A DNA stretch of 64,000 bases, from positions 217,964-281,963 of the forward strand of contig MU839136.1 in assembly GCA_030685235.1 (NCBI GenBank), in the 5' to 3' direction. This DNA comes from Copromyces sp. CBS 386.78 (lineage: Eukaryota; Ascomycota; Sordariomycetes; Sordariales; Sordariaceae). Both the position numbers and the translations under genes were made by a program. Positions 1 to 15,224 of this stretch are shown in pieces (positions within the stretch are counted from its first letter, which is position 1; every line of letters starts with the position of its first letter). Under the pieces are notes generated by a model. The model was not told the origin of the DNA, searched no databases, and saw only the letters and a list, made by a program, of their open reading frames with translations.

Positions 1-2116
<2,116 letters not shown>

Positions 2117-3314
2117 AGTGCTGGCTACGCTTAATGACCATGCCCTTACTCTGCCCGGGTCCAATATCCGCTCGGTTGATGCCACCATATACGCCCTTTA
2201 GCAACCGAACGAACTCACCAAACATGGCAACCAGTGGTTGACGACCGTCTCACGATAATCAATGAGACGGTCAAAAAGGGGATAGACCAGCACTCGTTTT
2301 GCACTTGTGATCACTTTTCGGAAAGTCAGGAGCACGCTTGGCTCGGGATCTTGTACAGTTTGATACATCGCAAGGAGACTTTGCCTGCTGCTTTCCTCAT
2401 ATTTGCGTACGTCTTATGCTAAGGGGGGTACGGATATGGTTGCGGGGAAGGGGGAAATACAGGCAAGGATGGAGTGTGATGATGGATGGGAGGAGGAGTT
2501 CTATAAATACCAAGCTGCCACTTAACTTACCTTTAGTCCCTTTTTTTCGTTAGAACCGCTCGGCGTCTATTGTTTTCTGGCCTATCCGCTCATCATTTAA
2601 CTCTTAATATGCTTTGGGTGAACCAAATGTTCCGTACTTGGTTATGTGTGCTTTTCCTTCTCTTTTATGGTCACTCCTTGATGAATATTCATCCGTAGCG
2701 CGAAATTAAGCTAACTAAACAGGTTAATGATCTCTGTCTGTAAAAAAGGGGGCAACTCCTTCGTACTCGTTCGTCGTAAAGCTTTGAGACGGCAGGCAAC
2801 GACTTCAAAACCAATCATGAACATCCCAGACGTTGATTGAACAAAAGGAGGTTGAGGTCAGTAATGTGACGGATAAGGGGGAATAGCGAAGCGATGATGT
2901 CGACTGCTTCCCATACTATTATTGCCCGAGAAGGCAGTATGAAGACACAACCTAGAGTCATCTTTAATCGAGATAGACTAAGAACGAAGGCATCACTCAT
3001 TGAAATGTTTGAGATTCGATAGAAGACAGCCACCCTCAAGAACAAACATCATGTCATCACTGTTCTCTGTTCTCCTCTGTCTGCCTGCTAGTATACCCAA
3101 AAAAGGATTCGTCGTAAAACAAAAATGAAAAAGCAAAGCAAACCCTCCCAAAAACTCCTGATATCATGCTCTTGCTGCTGCTAGCCTGTCACTTTCCGTC
3201 TTCTGTTTCGTTTCTGTGTGTATGTACGTAGGTAGTAGTCCCCATTCCTTATATCCATCCTCTTTCCTTGCATTTTCTTCTTATTCTTCTCCCTCTCAGC
3301 CACAAAAACACACA
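2117..3314. other. Convergent intergenic region (ARF / copper ATPase 3' ends)
   Basis: Both flanking genes end here. The sequence holds only short open frames without protein character and is presumably two 3' untranslated regions. I see no RNA gene or repeat in it. Confidence 0.5.
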
Positions 3315-6300
3315 TTAAACAGCATGCTCAGCTGCATCCAAATTATCAAGCGGCACATATCCATCATCCTTATTCCTCCTCGCGGCCCCAACACCCAGTA
3401 CATCCCGGACCTTGCTAACAATGCCCCCAAACAGTCCCCATCCGGCACCGCGCTTCCTGATCATCCTACCCGTGCGAAGACCACCGTTCTTGTCCATCTC
3501 AAACTCATAAAGCGTCTTGTCCATCCACTTCGGCCTCGCCCAGAACTTGAGGAACAGACTGCTGACTACGACGCTGACGCTACTGGCCGCCATCGCGGCG
3601 CCCGCGCCCATTGGGTGCAGGTGGTAGCCGAACGGCAGGAAAATGCCCATGGCGAAGGGGAGGCCGATCAGGTTGTACATGCACGCCCACGCCAGGTTCA
3701 TCTTGATGCGGCGGAAGATGGTCCTCGCCAAATGCAGCGCGGCGGGTATGTCCATCAGGTCGTTGGGCCGCATGAGGACTACGTCGGCGGCCTCCATGGC
3801 TACGTCGGTGCCGGAGCTCATGGCGATGCCGACATCTGCGGTGGCTAAGGCAGGGGAATCGTTGATGCCGTCGCCGACCATGGCGACGACGGCGCCGCGC
3901 GATTGGAGTTGTTGGATGATAGCTTGCTTCTGGTCGGGCGAGGCGCCGGCGTAAACGTCTTCCGGGTCGATGCCGACGGCGGAGGCGACGGCGATGGCGG
4001 TGCTGCGTTGGTCGCCGGTTACGATGGCGGTCTTGACGCCCATGCGGTGGAGGACGGCGATGGTGGCGGCGGCGCCGTCTTTGATGGTGTCGGAGAGACA
4101 GAGGTGGCCGGTGTATTTGCCGTCGATGGCGATGAAGATGTTGGTGGTGCCTGCTGGGGTGTTGGAAGGGGTGGACTTGGATCGAGAGCTAGTGGCGGCT
4201 TCGTTGATTTCTTCGGCGGCCTCGACCGCGGATTCTGGGATCTCGATGTTGTTGTCCCAGAGGAAGCGAACGTTGCCTACGTGTACCCGGTAACGCGTCC
4301 TCTCTAGGGAGGAAGCTGGCTCAACCTCCGCGGTAATACCCTGGCCCACGGCTACGGTGAAGTTGCCAATGGTGCCATCAATCGTTCCCTCTACGTCGAG
4401 ACCAAGCTCCGTTTTGGCTGCGTTGAGGACTGCTTTGCCGACGGGGTGTTCACTGCCCATTTCAGCCAGGCCCACGAGAGTCCACCATAGACGACGGCGC
4501 CAGTCATTGTCCTGCCAGACGGACACAATGTTGGTTTTGGCGACGGTCATCTTTCCATACGTGATGGTACCGGTCTTGTCGAGAACCACCTGAGTGATCT
4601 TAGTAATGGTCTCGAGAGCAGCACCACCCTTGACGAGAATGCCGTTTTCCGCACCAATACCTGTACCAACCATGACAGCGGTAGGCGTTGCGAGGCCGAG
4701 AGCGCAAGGGCACGCAAAAACAATAACGGAAATGCAAAGCTTGACGCACACCATGATCTTGCCGCCACTTGCGTCTTCCAAAAATATCTTTGGAGGAGTG
4801 GACAGGACATGGCTCAGAATCATCCAGGTAAAGAATGTCGTCAGACCAAGGATCAGAATCATCGGGACGAAGTAGCCAGCGAGAGTGTCCGCCAGGCGCT
4901 GAATGGGGGCACGGGTCGTCTGAGCGTCTTGGACCAGCTTGACGATTTGGCTGAGCTGAGTGTCCCGTCCTGCACGAGTAACACGGAAGTCAACTCGCCC
5001 CGCGCCGTTGACAGTGCCACCGATCAACAGGCTTCCCTTCTTTTTCTGGACGGGCATGGCTTCTCCAGTGACCATACTTTCGTCGACATATGTCTCTCCC
5101 CTGACAAGAACACCATCTGCGGGGATCTTGTCACCGGGACGCACAAGAACGATGTCTCCGACCTGAATAAGTTCTGTGGGAATGACCTTCTCCTCTGCTG
5201 CGTTGCCTTCACGCTGCTCCTGTGGGTCAGACGAGTCTGCGTTGCTATCCCAGCCCTCGGCAGCTTTTTGCGCCGCAATGGGGTCAGCATAGATAGTAGC
5301 CATCGATGGAGCCAAGGACATAAGGCGCGAGAGCGCCTTGGATGTCTGTCCCTTGGCGCGGTTTTCGAGGAAACGGCCGAAAGTGATGAAGGTGATCAGC
5401 ATGGTACTTGTGTCGAAGATGGTGCTCGGCCGGGTGTGCGGAGGGAATAGTATAGATACTGTCATCGCGACAATGCTGAAGAAGAAAGCGCACGAGGTAC
5501 CGAGAACAACAAGGACATCCATAGTCGGCGATCTATGTTTTATCGACTTCCAAGCCGATACATAGAAGCGCTTTCCAATGCCAAACTGAACCGGTATCGT
5601 GAGCACTAAGCAGACCACATCTCCAAGGTATAGACCTGGAATTAGTCTGACGTGCCCAAAGTCAAGGAACTTCAGGAACATGGGAAAGATCATGCTGATG
5701 AAGAAGACCGGGACGGCAAAAGCAGCCGAGATCCTGAACGCCTGCTTCCATTCATTGATCTCTCGCGTCTTGGCGAGTGACTCTAGCTGGGCATTGTTGT
5801 CATCATTGTCCGCCACAAGGGCATTATAGCCGGCGCCTTCGACGGTTTCGACAATAGCTCGTAGTCCAGTAACATTAGGCATGTGAGTGACAGTCAGTCT
5901 GGAGGTCGCAATGGCCAGCTTGGCGCTGGCGACCCCAGGGAGCGCAAGAACCTCCTCTTCTAGCTTATTAGCTGCGGCGGCATCAAGGTTTCCATAGATC
6001 TTGAACTGTGCTGTCGAAGTGCCGCTAGAGTGGGCAGGTTGCTCAAATGTTGTTGTTAGAACCTTAGCATCAAAGCCTCGATCTTCGATGATTTCCACGA
6101 TCTTATCAGCCGGTAATACCGTCGGATCGTGCAGAATAACCGCTCGCTCAGCGAGAAGGCTGATATTGAATTTCAGAACTCCGTCCACATCCTTGAATCC
6201 TTGTTCCACAGCTGAAGTGCAAGCGCCGCAAGTCATGCCCTCGATCGCTACCGTCGTGGTCGCGCTTGACGGTTTGGAGGATGTCGCCGCGCCGGAAATC

Positions 6301-6937
6301 GACTCTCTTTCGGGTACCTTATGAACACTCTCGACAAGAGTCGCCCCAAATCCGCGATCTTCAATGGCTTCGCAGATAGCATCGGCGCTCAACAGTGTCG
6401 GGTCATGCTCGATAACGGCTCTCTCGGAGAGTAGGGAAATGCTGAAGTGCCGTACGCCAGATACGTCCTTGAATGCGCCCTCGACCGCTGATGTGCAGGC
6501 GCCGCATGTCATGCCCTCGATTGCAACAGTGGTAACCATTGACGGGGAGTCGTCGGAAGCTTCCAGGTCTTGTTCGGGGTGCCTGGCGATCATAGGCGTC
6601 GGGAGATCGGTGGCCAGCACCTCGGCGTCGAACCCTCGGTCTTCGATGATTTCCTTAACTTGGTCGGCGGTGATTTGGTCGGGGTCATGCATAACCACAG
6701 CGCGTTCCATTACCAGGCTGACCGATACGCTACCAACTCCGTCGACGCCCTTGAAGCCAGCTTCAACGGCCGAAGTACAGGCGCCGCATCTGCGCAAAGT
6801 CAGTCACCAAGTGTTCTATACACATCCGAGGAAGCCGGGACAAAGTCAAGCATTGCGCCAACTCACGTCATACCCTCAACCTTGAGGGTTGTGGTAGCCA
6901 TGTGCCCAGATGGGACTTGAATATTTGCCGGTGCCAT
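3315..6937 (-). CDS. ccc2: Copper-transporting P1B-type ATPase (Ccc2/ATP7 family)
   Basis: Pumps Cu(I) from the cytosol into the secretory pathway for loading of cuproenzymes, by family. Two exons on the minus strand (6937-6867 and 6789-3315) give 1181 residues. The 76-base intron splits the first metal-binding motif, so the continuous frame alone misses the start; spliced, the protein begins MAPANIQV. Three heavy-metal-associated domains carry GMTCGACTSAV, with cysteine pairs near 25/28, 119/122 and 211/214. A fourth such domain follows without its cysteines. The pump core has GEAMPV, the membrane metal site CPC near 715, the phosphorylated aspartate in DKTGT near 760, SEHPVG, TGDQ and GDGINDSPAL. 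Two in-frame Met codons (residues 1 and 13) could both start the protein. It is divergent from the CSN7 gene. Confidence 0.95.
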
Positions 6938-9371
6938 CTTGCTGGGTGCGCAAGAGTTTGTGCAACGAGACGGGATGTTTTTAACAGACAAACACGCTGC
7001 GGCGCAAATGACACGGAGAAAGCGAGATTTCGAAGCGTAGGTGGATTTCGAAACGAGAGCCCCTGGGCTAAAACATGGAAAGAGGACACGCTGTGTTCTG
7101 AAGGCGGTTCATGTGGGAGAGAGACGACCCGGGACGTCCACTTTTGCGCAAAAGAGTTAAAAGGGTGGAATAGGCGCCAGCTTCCAGCGATGGCGTTGGC
7201 GAAGTCGATCAGTTAATATGTAGAGGAATGAGTACAGATGAGGACGGGTGTCAATATCGAAGACATAAGCGGAGCTCCCGGTACCGTTACATATCAGACC
7301 AGATGGAGCAATGGCGCCAAACCTGCAGCAGGGAGCTGGGTGCGAGCGAGAAACTCGAAACTTGCAACTTTGACGAGGAACCCGCGGAGAGTGGAGGGGC
7401 GCAACGGGGGGTGTTGGGTGGCTGCGAGGGAAAGCGGGAAGGGGTTGAGAAGTTTCCATCGACTGAAGGTTTGTCAGCCACTCACAGCGTACTTTCTGCG
7501 GTACCTACAGGTAGAGGCTGCATACAGGGGTCCCGCACCGCGCCGGCACCACTGCACTCTTTATAGCGAAACGGGATCTGAGAGCCCGCCAGGGCAAATC
7601 ACAAAGTGCCCCTGGGGTGGAGCGAGATCCGAGAGGCCGAGCGAGACTGCCATTAGGAACTGATCGTTCAACCGGTAAATATCATACAAAGTCTTTGTGC
7701 TTTTCTTTCTTGTGCTTGGCGCCAGACTAGCGTCTATCATACTGGAACCAACGCCGACAAACAGTCCAACAATCTCGTATGATATTGTCCGAAAGCAACG
7801 GCCACAAAGGTATCACAAGGCATCATGGGAGGAATAATATTGCATCTACGCAGGACATATGTACAGTATTACATATTGGACTGCTAGTGAGAGTCTCGGC
7901 CACACCTCAGCCGTTGTCGCACATACGCTAGCGATCATGACTGCTTACTGTACGGCACACGCCGCCCATATAAGACACATATCCAGATCGAGAGCCATGC
8001 TTCCCGTCTCGTCGCTTGCGTTCTCAGCTTGACCCGAGTATAACACAAAAGCGGCTGAGAAAAAGAGCGAAGTTGGGGCCTCGTAAGATGGTCGAAAGGG
8101 CTGAGTAGAGGCACATACTTCGATGTTGACGCCGCATTCTGCTATATTATCCGGGACCGTTCTTGATGCATCCAACAATCAACATTGATTGGAATTATCG
8201 TCACATGAGGTGTTGCACGGATCGGCATTCGCGTTCCAATGTGACCTTTCCATATTCTTGTTGGAAAGCGCAAACCTTACCGTTGTTTCCAACGAAAACC
8301 AGCAATATCGGTTTCTCAACGATTGGTCCTCCCAGAATTTGCCATGTGGACTTTCCGACCATACCGGTCCCTCGGAAGACACAAGGAAAATTGCCGCCTC
8401 CAGGAATATCACAACATGGTAAGTACCTTCCTTCTATCGTCAAACATTGTGAGCCGTAAGCCCACGGTGCAACTCACTACCTGCTGGAAAAGTAGGTAAG
8501 AAGTGTAAACCCGCGGCTACCACTTTCAGATGAGATGAAAGATACCTATCGTGTCGTCACGGCGAACTGAATCTTTACCGAACGGATCTCTTTTCCTAGA
8601 TTTCTCCACTTCACACGGGTTGCCATCCGATCATCCAGGGGACCCTTGCGCCTAGATTCACAGATGCTGGTCACCAAAGGCGCCTGGTCGCGTCAAAACG
8701 TGACTTTTGACGCAGCCAATTTGGCGCCAAAAGTGCCCCATCCAACACACCAACCAGCCTCAGGAGCAAAAAGGAAAGAGACGGGAGGACGTACAAGAAC
8801 AGGGAAAACTTCATAAACACCTCGGGCTGCGAGCAAAACTACGTTGTGTACCGAGTGGATATCTGAACTGACATGAGATCGACACAGTAAGGGTGATGAA
8901 ACCCATAATCGCCAGAGATTCCGTCGTGTTCTGTAATCTCTAAGGCGTACTTGGCGAGCTTGGGCGTTGAAGCCCGCGGCAGTTGCTCCTGCCAACCGAC
9001 GGGAATGCGTGAAGTTCAGTTGACCGCTGCGAGCGGGCTTGGCGGAGGTACCCCGCTGGAGGGCAAGCCACACTTGCTCTGGTCATTGGAGCTTTCAGCC
9101 TTATGGCGGGTGTAGTGTACCTACCCCAGGTTAACTCCACCACAGGCTGCAGTCGGACATCATTCACGACCTGTCAATCAAGGCCATCCATATCTTGTGC
9201 CGTGCTACACCAAGCCGTAATTGTACCCCGTAGCTAAGTTCAAACCAGAATTATCCCCATTTACTACTTCGTTGTCTGCGCTTCACTTTTACATAACATC
9301 GCATACCGGACCCCGGATCTCCAATTTCTCGACTCACGAGCTACCGCTAACCCGGCCTGCCCCAACTCGCA
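6938..9371. promoter_or_regulatory. Divergent promoter region between copper ATPase and CSN7
   Basis: This is 2.4 kb between two divergent genes. Open frames on both strands (for example near 7157-7663 and 8163-8459) overlap each other and show no domain, intron pattern or membrane segment, so I call none. No tRNA or 5S rRNA is recognised. Confidence 0.45.
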
Positions 9372-10738
9372 ATGGAGCAAGCCAAAGCTCTCAATGCTCT
9401 CGAGGTTCGTCCGTCATTTTTCCCCTCTTAGGGGGGTCACATCAAGATTGGAGAGTTGTACCTAACACAGATTTTTCATTCCAGCCGTTCATCGCGCTCT
9501 CCAAATCTGCCACCTCCCCGCGCGCTGCGGCAGACCTCGTGACCCGCGCAACCTCGGCCGCCAACACCTTCATCTTCACCGAGCTTCTCCAGACGCCTCA
9601 AATCCAGTCCCTAGCAAACTCCGACGAGTTCTCCTCCTACCTCACGCTCCTCCAAGTTTTCAGCCACGGGACTTACGCGGATTACATTGCCAACGCCTCG
9701 GCGCTTCCCGCCCTCAACGATGAACAGAAGCTGAAGCTGCGCCAGCTCTCCCTCCTCACACAGGTCACCAACGACGTCAACAGCATCAGCAGCCCTCCCG
9801 ACGATGACGCAATGCAGCAAGAGCAGGAACAGGTGCAGGTACAGCCGAACCTAAGCTATGGCTCCCTGATCCGACACCTGGAGCTCTCCAGCGCGCGAGA
9901 GCTGGAGGAGCTCGTGATCAGCGCCATCTACGCCGGTCTCATCGAAGGGCAGCTAGACCCTGCGAACGAGATGGTACAGATCAACAGCGTGGCCGCTCTG
10001 CGGGACGTGCCTGCGCGAGGCGTGGGTGGTTTGCTCTCGAGCTTGCAGGGCTGGGCGGGTCGGTGCGAGGCGACGCTGCAGGAGCTGGAAGCGACGATGG
10101 CCAACCTGCGAGAGGAGGCGGACAGGCGGGCGAGCGAGGAGCAGGAGTGGAACAACAAGATGTCGCAGTTGTTGGAAGATGAACAGAAGGGTGCGGTACC
10201 GTCCTCTTCTTCTTCGTCCTCTTTGCCCTGGTTCAACAACAAACGCGGCGGTGGTGGTGGTGGTGGTGCCGGTGCCGGCGCCGGTCCAGGTGGTAGCTTT
10301 CGTGGTGGCGGCTACTCTCGTGGTGACTACTCTCGCGGTGGTGGCTCGTCCCAGGGGTACCGGCCATCTCAGAGAGGAAACTACCAGCAGCAGCAGAATC
10401 AGTCACGTCAGCAGCAAAATCACCATCTCCACCACCAAAGCAATCAGAGCGGAACGAACAGCTTGCTGACGAGTGGTGGCGGCAGTTATCTCAGCTTCAG
10501 AGAGGGGCCATCAGCAGTATCGTCCTCACCAGCGGCGGGGTTGATGGGTTCCTCGGCCTCATACGCGACACTGGGGGGTATGGAGACAGGCTCCGGCTCG
10601 GGCTCGGCGGGTCCTCTTGGCAAGCGAGGGAGCGGCGATATGGATGACTCGGAAGAGGATATCGACGATGACACGATGGATCTGGACGATGAGGGAGATG
10701 ATTCTAAGAGGGGCAGCAAGCGGAAGTTGGCCGCCTAG
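9372..10738 (+). CDS. csn7: COP9 signalosome subunit 7 (PCI domain)
   Basis: Predicted scaffold subunit of the COP9 signalosome, which removes Nedd8 from cullin E3 ligases. Exon 1 (9372-9404) encodes MEQAKALNALE. The intron ends at 9484 and exon 2 (9485-10738) completes 428 residues. The N-terminal half has the Csn7 features: helical repeats with TSAANTFIFTELLQTPQI, then the PCI winged-helix part around YGSLIRHLELSSARELEELV and IYAGLIEGQLD, then a coiled-coil-like segment. Residues from about 270 on are low complexity: Gly-rich (RGGGYSRGDYSRGGGSS), Gln/His-rich, then an acidic stretch and a basic SKRGSKRKL-like end. Csn7 proteins are usually well under 300 residues, so this tail is a lineage extension. 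The continuous frame opens upstream at 9221, but the Met at 9372 followed by a short intron fits the family better. Confidence 0.88.
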
Positions 10739-12284
10739 GAGGTTGAATTTCCCAAGCACGTGAGGACAAATCATGGAAGAGCGCTAGGTGCCGGTTATTG
10801 CTTTAATTGCATTGACATGAAAGTCTAAGGCCATGAATGATCTGCGAAGACGGTTAGAGAACGGGAGGAACAGCTAGAAACATAGCATCATTACGTTCAT
10901 GGTCGAGACCAGAGAATAGAGAGCAAGCTTCGTAACTGCCTTGTCAGATATCATTATCACGAACTTCACTTGAATGGTCAAAATGGCGAGTAAATCAGAT
11001 ACCCAAAGTTCCCCAAAGAGTGGTTCTATAATGACTACCAAGGCGCATGGGAAGTAAATCCATTGAAATCACATAGGGCCATCGTACTCCCATACCTGAG
11101 ACTGGAACCAGATTCTCCCCCATGCTGTAGTCAACCACGACAGTCGTGTGTGACTTTCATCTTCCGGTTGTTCCACACCTGAACAATATTGGACCAACCA
11201 TCACGCAGATTCCTTGCTCTCATCTCTTCCAGCCTCTCAGTAACACACATACCAGCCAGCCACTCATTGCACTCGTGTAACCACAATGAAACAAGTGAAA
11301 AGCGGACAAAAGGAAATTTGATTCTCGTGATCGGAGCAAAAAAGATCTCGCTCGTAGTCTAGTTAGTGTACCTAGTTTTTGGGGAGTTCCCAACAAGCTG
11401 TGCAGAAGTAGTGTAGTGTAGGGCGTGGAGGTAAGCGGTCAGTGCAGTGGTGATGGTACTAAGAAGGGATGGTATCTATCCAGAACACACGAGAACTCGG
11501 GATTCCATCTTTTTTCTCCCTAAAATCCGAGGCACAACAACAACAACAACAACAACAACAACAGATACCACACTCGCACGAGTTGGCGTTCCGTACCCTT
11601 CTGGGGGTTCACCGGAAATCCTCCGGTGAAAAAAAAGCCAGACCGTGACCCCGTCTCCATCACTGTCGTAAGGTACCTTTCTTTACCTCAAGAGTACTAC
11701 CTCTAAGAAGCCCGACCATAGCCCAAGCCAAGTTGGTTGCGCCGTCCGTCGTTGTCTCCATCCTCACCGCACTCTTGTAGTAGAGAGAGTGTATGGTCCG
11801 ATGTGAAAACAGTAAGCTTCATTTGTGTCATGACGTTCGTAAGAGTAACAAACAAGAATTGCCCCCGCTTTTGCCCGCCAAAGAGAAATATCGCTTTTTT
11901 CCGTATCAAGAACAATCCGAAATAAGAGAACCTCTTTGTTCCTCCCCATCATCATCGTGGTGAAGAAGAGATATGGCCGTTGTATAAACTCGCCCTCGTT
12001 TTGGACTGAGACTGAAAAAAATCGGTAGGTTAAAAAGGTGGTCAAGAAGAGAAGAGATCTAAAAACAGATTACCAACATTCCACGCCTGGATTAAGAGTG
12101 TAACTGGTTGCCTCAAAAGATGATTACACGGCGTGGAATTGTCGAAAACCAGGGAAAGCCAGTTATCCCATTTTTCCGTGTCGTCCTAGCTCCCATGGGT
12201 ATTATGGTAATAAAAGATTAAGCAAACCAAAACGCCGAAGAAAGCTGCCCATCACATCACCGCGTGATTCCGTGTGTTACCGGG
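10739..12284. other. Convergent intergenic region (CSN7 / RGS gene)
   Basis: This is 1.5 kb between two 3' ends. Apart from a CAA microsatellite, I see nothing in it but short open frames without protein character. Confidence 0.45.
11535..11563. repeat. (CAA)n microsatellite
   Basis: About ten uninterrupted copies of a CAA/AAC trinucleotide in the non-coding space between CSN7 and the RGS gene. Confidence 0.9.
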
Positions 12285-13491
12285 TCATAGTCGTTTTCCC
12301 GGTACGAGAATGAACAATACGCATAGCGCCGCGTCTATGACTGCAGTAACGGCGAGAACCACCATGGATCTCTGGGCGAGGAGTTTTCGGACGTATGGCT
12401 CCCGAACTCGGGAGAAGTTGAAAGGGGTATATTCGCTCAGTCCGACGAGAGCGAGAATGGGGTCGAGTGAGTACTGATATGAACAAAGACAGTAAACTCC
12501 AATGGTGAAAGGCAGGATAACCTGCTGAACTGTTAGCAAGAAAACCAAAACGTTATGCAGATGTGGCTAGTCGGATAACATACCCAACACCTTGTTTGGC
12601 GAGATTCGTTAAGGAAGATTAAAACGAAGGCCGTCCAGAAGCCGCCGAACATGGCCACGAGACCAACCATGAGGCGCAGCATCAATGTGGGGGGAATGAG
12701 GTTTCCGAGGGCCTTCATCCTAAGGAACCCGGGAAACGCATCCCTCTCCATGGCCTGGAACACATAATCCTTGGCCACGTCGAACACCTCCGGGTCATCG
12801 CGTCCATAATCCTCAATGGCAGTCGTGACATCCGAAGTAATAGAGCCGGGAAGAGTGATCTCGCGTTCTGCGCCGGGAAGAAGGAAGGTGTAAAGAATCT
12901 TTTCCGCTGAGGCTCTAATATCGTCGCGCGCCACGGCATGCGCTGGGGAATTTGAGTCGGTAGTGAGTTCGCGCTGGGCGCTGAGGTTGCTGGGACGACC
13001 ACGGCGGTCGCTGCTACTTTGCGGAGACTCCTGCACGATCGATCGATCCTCGCGCAAGAAGGCAGACATTTGCGCATCCTGATCCTTCTCCTTCTCGTTC
13101 CCCCACATAGACGGTCCTGCGACGGGGTCCAAATCTCCCATGTTCTCAAGAATGGCGGATGATCGTTGGGAGCTTCGGTCGGGCTCGGGGGTGCCAACAA
13201 GAACGGAGCGTCGCAATTCGCGAACATAGTGACGGCATAGTGACATGTGTTGGGCGACATCGAGCCTGTCTCGGGTCAGGAAACTGCCATAATCAACAAA
13301 CACCGAGAAGTGAAAACCAACCAGAAATCGAGGTAGTCGACAGAGCGCTGCTGATCTCTCATATAAATGTAGAAGGAGAACAGATCGACGGGCGGGAGCG
13401 TCCGCCTGCTGAGGACCTCAAACAAGGTAGGGAGTCGATTTCGATTGAGGTCGGGTTGAGGGGAGGGCGTGTGTGCTATGGGCTCCGCCAT
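12285..13491 (-). CDS. rax1: Rax1-type membrane protein with N-terminal RGS domain
   Basis: The exons on the minus strand are 13491-13322, 13265-12584 and 12521-12285, giving 362 residues from MAEPIAHTP. The N-terminal half is a regulator-of-G-protein-signalling-like domain, opening with LPTLFEVLSRRTLPPVDLFSFYIYM and DYLDFWLDVAQHMSLCRHY (the latter formed across intron 1), interrupted by a polar serine-rich insert and closed by DVAKDYVFQAMERDAFPGFL. Three hydrophobic segments follow (LMVGLVAMFGGFWTAFVLIF, ILPFTIGVYCLC and MVVLAVTAVIDAALCVLFIL). RGS plus a C-terminal membrane bundle is the architecture of yeast Rax1 and its filamentous relatives, linked to polarity and G-protein signalling. 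The family assignment is by architecture; the G-alpha target is unknown. Confidence 0.82.
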
Positions 13492-14662
13492 TTTGACGGG
13501 AGGTGAAGGGGACCTGAAACTCGAGCTGAATCCGACGGCGGAGGAGGGTGCGATATGATAATGGGCGAAGAGCGAAAGGACGCCGGCGGAGTATGGTGTG
13601 GAGAGCGGGGCAAGAAAGCTGTATAGTGTATTGAGCTCCAAGGTAGGTTGTCCGCAAAGAGCAAGTTGTGGCGGGCAAGCGTTTCAATCAGTTGCGCGGT
13701 CGGGAGCGATAATGGTTTGACGTCAATCGAGTGTTTCGCGAGTCGCGGTTGCCGGGTGCACGAGAAAAGGAGTTTGATTAATCGATACTTTTTTGGATTT
13801 GGCGGTTTCTGGTTTTTTGTTGTTGTAAAGAACGTGGTTTGCGCGCAGCGCTGTCGGAGAGATTGGTTTGATCCAAGGATGGCGATGGTTGCAAGTTGGA
13901 AGTTTGTTGGGTAGGTAACGAATGACAGGTTGGGAAGTTGGGTGTGGTTGACGAGGCCGGGTCGGGTGCAGAGCAACGAGTGAATGGAATGACGGGAGGT
14001 GCAGTGTGTGTTTGCGACGAAGGGGGACGGGGACTTCACAGCCCCAGAACTTCCAGGTTGGGATGGGACGTGGTGAACAAACAGGCTTTGCAAGGCCCAC
14101 CCCGTCCCCAGGCACTGGAGATAAGACTGACAGGGCGTGGACAGGCCAGCAGGAGATCGCAAGTGGAAGAAAGCATGGAACAGCAATTGACAAGTTCACA
14201 ATGGAAGGTGCACTTGCTGCAACAGCAGTCTCCCTGGCGAGCATGGCAGGGAGATTGCAGAAAGTCACTGGGAAATTGAAAGTTTGGGAGACGGACGGGA
14301 AGCGGTACGCCAGCTGTCAGAGGCTTGGCAGATGCCAAAAGTGGTGGGGGCTTGACTTTGCCAGCCGTCCTTCCGTTTAGGGTAAGGTAAGCGAGGCGAG
14401 TTGAGCCCAGGTCCGCACTTTCCAGATTTCGTGGAAAAATCCGGTGCAAAATTCATTGGGAGGTTTATCGTTTGCCGCAGCACCGAACGACTTCGACGAC
14501 TCTCACCCGACCACGAGTGTACGAGACACCGCCATCTCCAAAGTACGTAACTACGGCCCCATCATATTTTTGCCCTGTCCAATTTCGAGTCAGCCGTCCC
14601 GTCAGTTCTCGAGACACGGTCCGGCTTCGCGAACCCCCTCCTTTGCTAACAAGCTGTTCAGA
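13492..14662. promoter_or_regulatory. Divergent promoter region of RGS gene and eL31 gene
   Basis: Intergenic region between two divergent starts. The longest open frames here (minus strand, 13476-14268) overlap one another in two frames and look like chance reading of C-rich promoter DNA. Confidence 0.45.
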
Positions 14663-15224
14663 ATGTCGTCCAAGAAGCCTTCCGGTAAGACCCAGCGTTC
14701 GGCCATCGCCGACGTTGTCGCCCGCGAGTACACCATCCACATGCACAAGCGCGTAAGCAATACCGAACAATCGACCAGACGAACGAGGACGAAATATTGA
14801 CCCTGGCGCAGATGCACGGTGTCACTTTCAAGAAGAGGGCTCCTCGCGCCATCAAGGAGATCAAGGAGTTCGCTTACAAGGCGATGGTACGTGCAGCGAC
14901 GAACACCCGAACACACAATCCGATCTGGAGGAACTGGAGCTATGGAGACGACATTCGAGTTGGGGACACGGCGTGGTCAGTTTGAAAGAACACCAAGACT
15001 GACATGAATGTGATTTATAGGGTACCACCGATGTCCGCATCGACCCCCAGCTGAACAAGAAGGTCTGGGAGCAGGGTGTCAAGGGCGTTGCCTACCGTCT
15101 CCGCGTTCGCATCTCCCGCCGCCGTAACGACGAGGAGGGCGCCAAGGAGAAGCTCTACAGCTACGTCCAGGCCGTCAACGTGAAGAACCCCAAGGGTCTC
15201 CACACCGTTGTCGTTGAGGAGTAA
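14663..15224 (+). CDS. rpl31: 60S ribosomal protein eL31
   Basis: Component of the large ribosomal subunit near the exit tunnel. Three exons (14663-14752, 14812-14886, 15021-15224) give 122 residues. The sequence runs MSSKKPSGKTQRSAIADVV, REYTIHMHKRMHGVTFKKRA, PRAIKEIKEFAYKAMGTTDV, then RIDPQLNKKVWEQGVKG and ends KGLHTVVVEE, an almost textbook eL31. All three exons end on codon boundaries. Ribosomal protein genes of filamentous fungi typically have several short introns near the start, as here. Confidence 0.97.

Noticed and set aside
13476..14268. Minus-strand frames of 181-236 codons between the RGS and eL31 genes
   Set aside because: Two different frames are equally open, composition follows C-rich promoter DNA and no motif or intron supports either.
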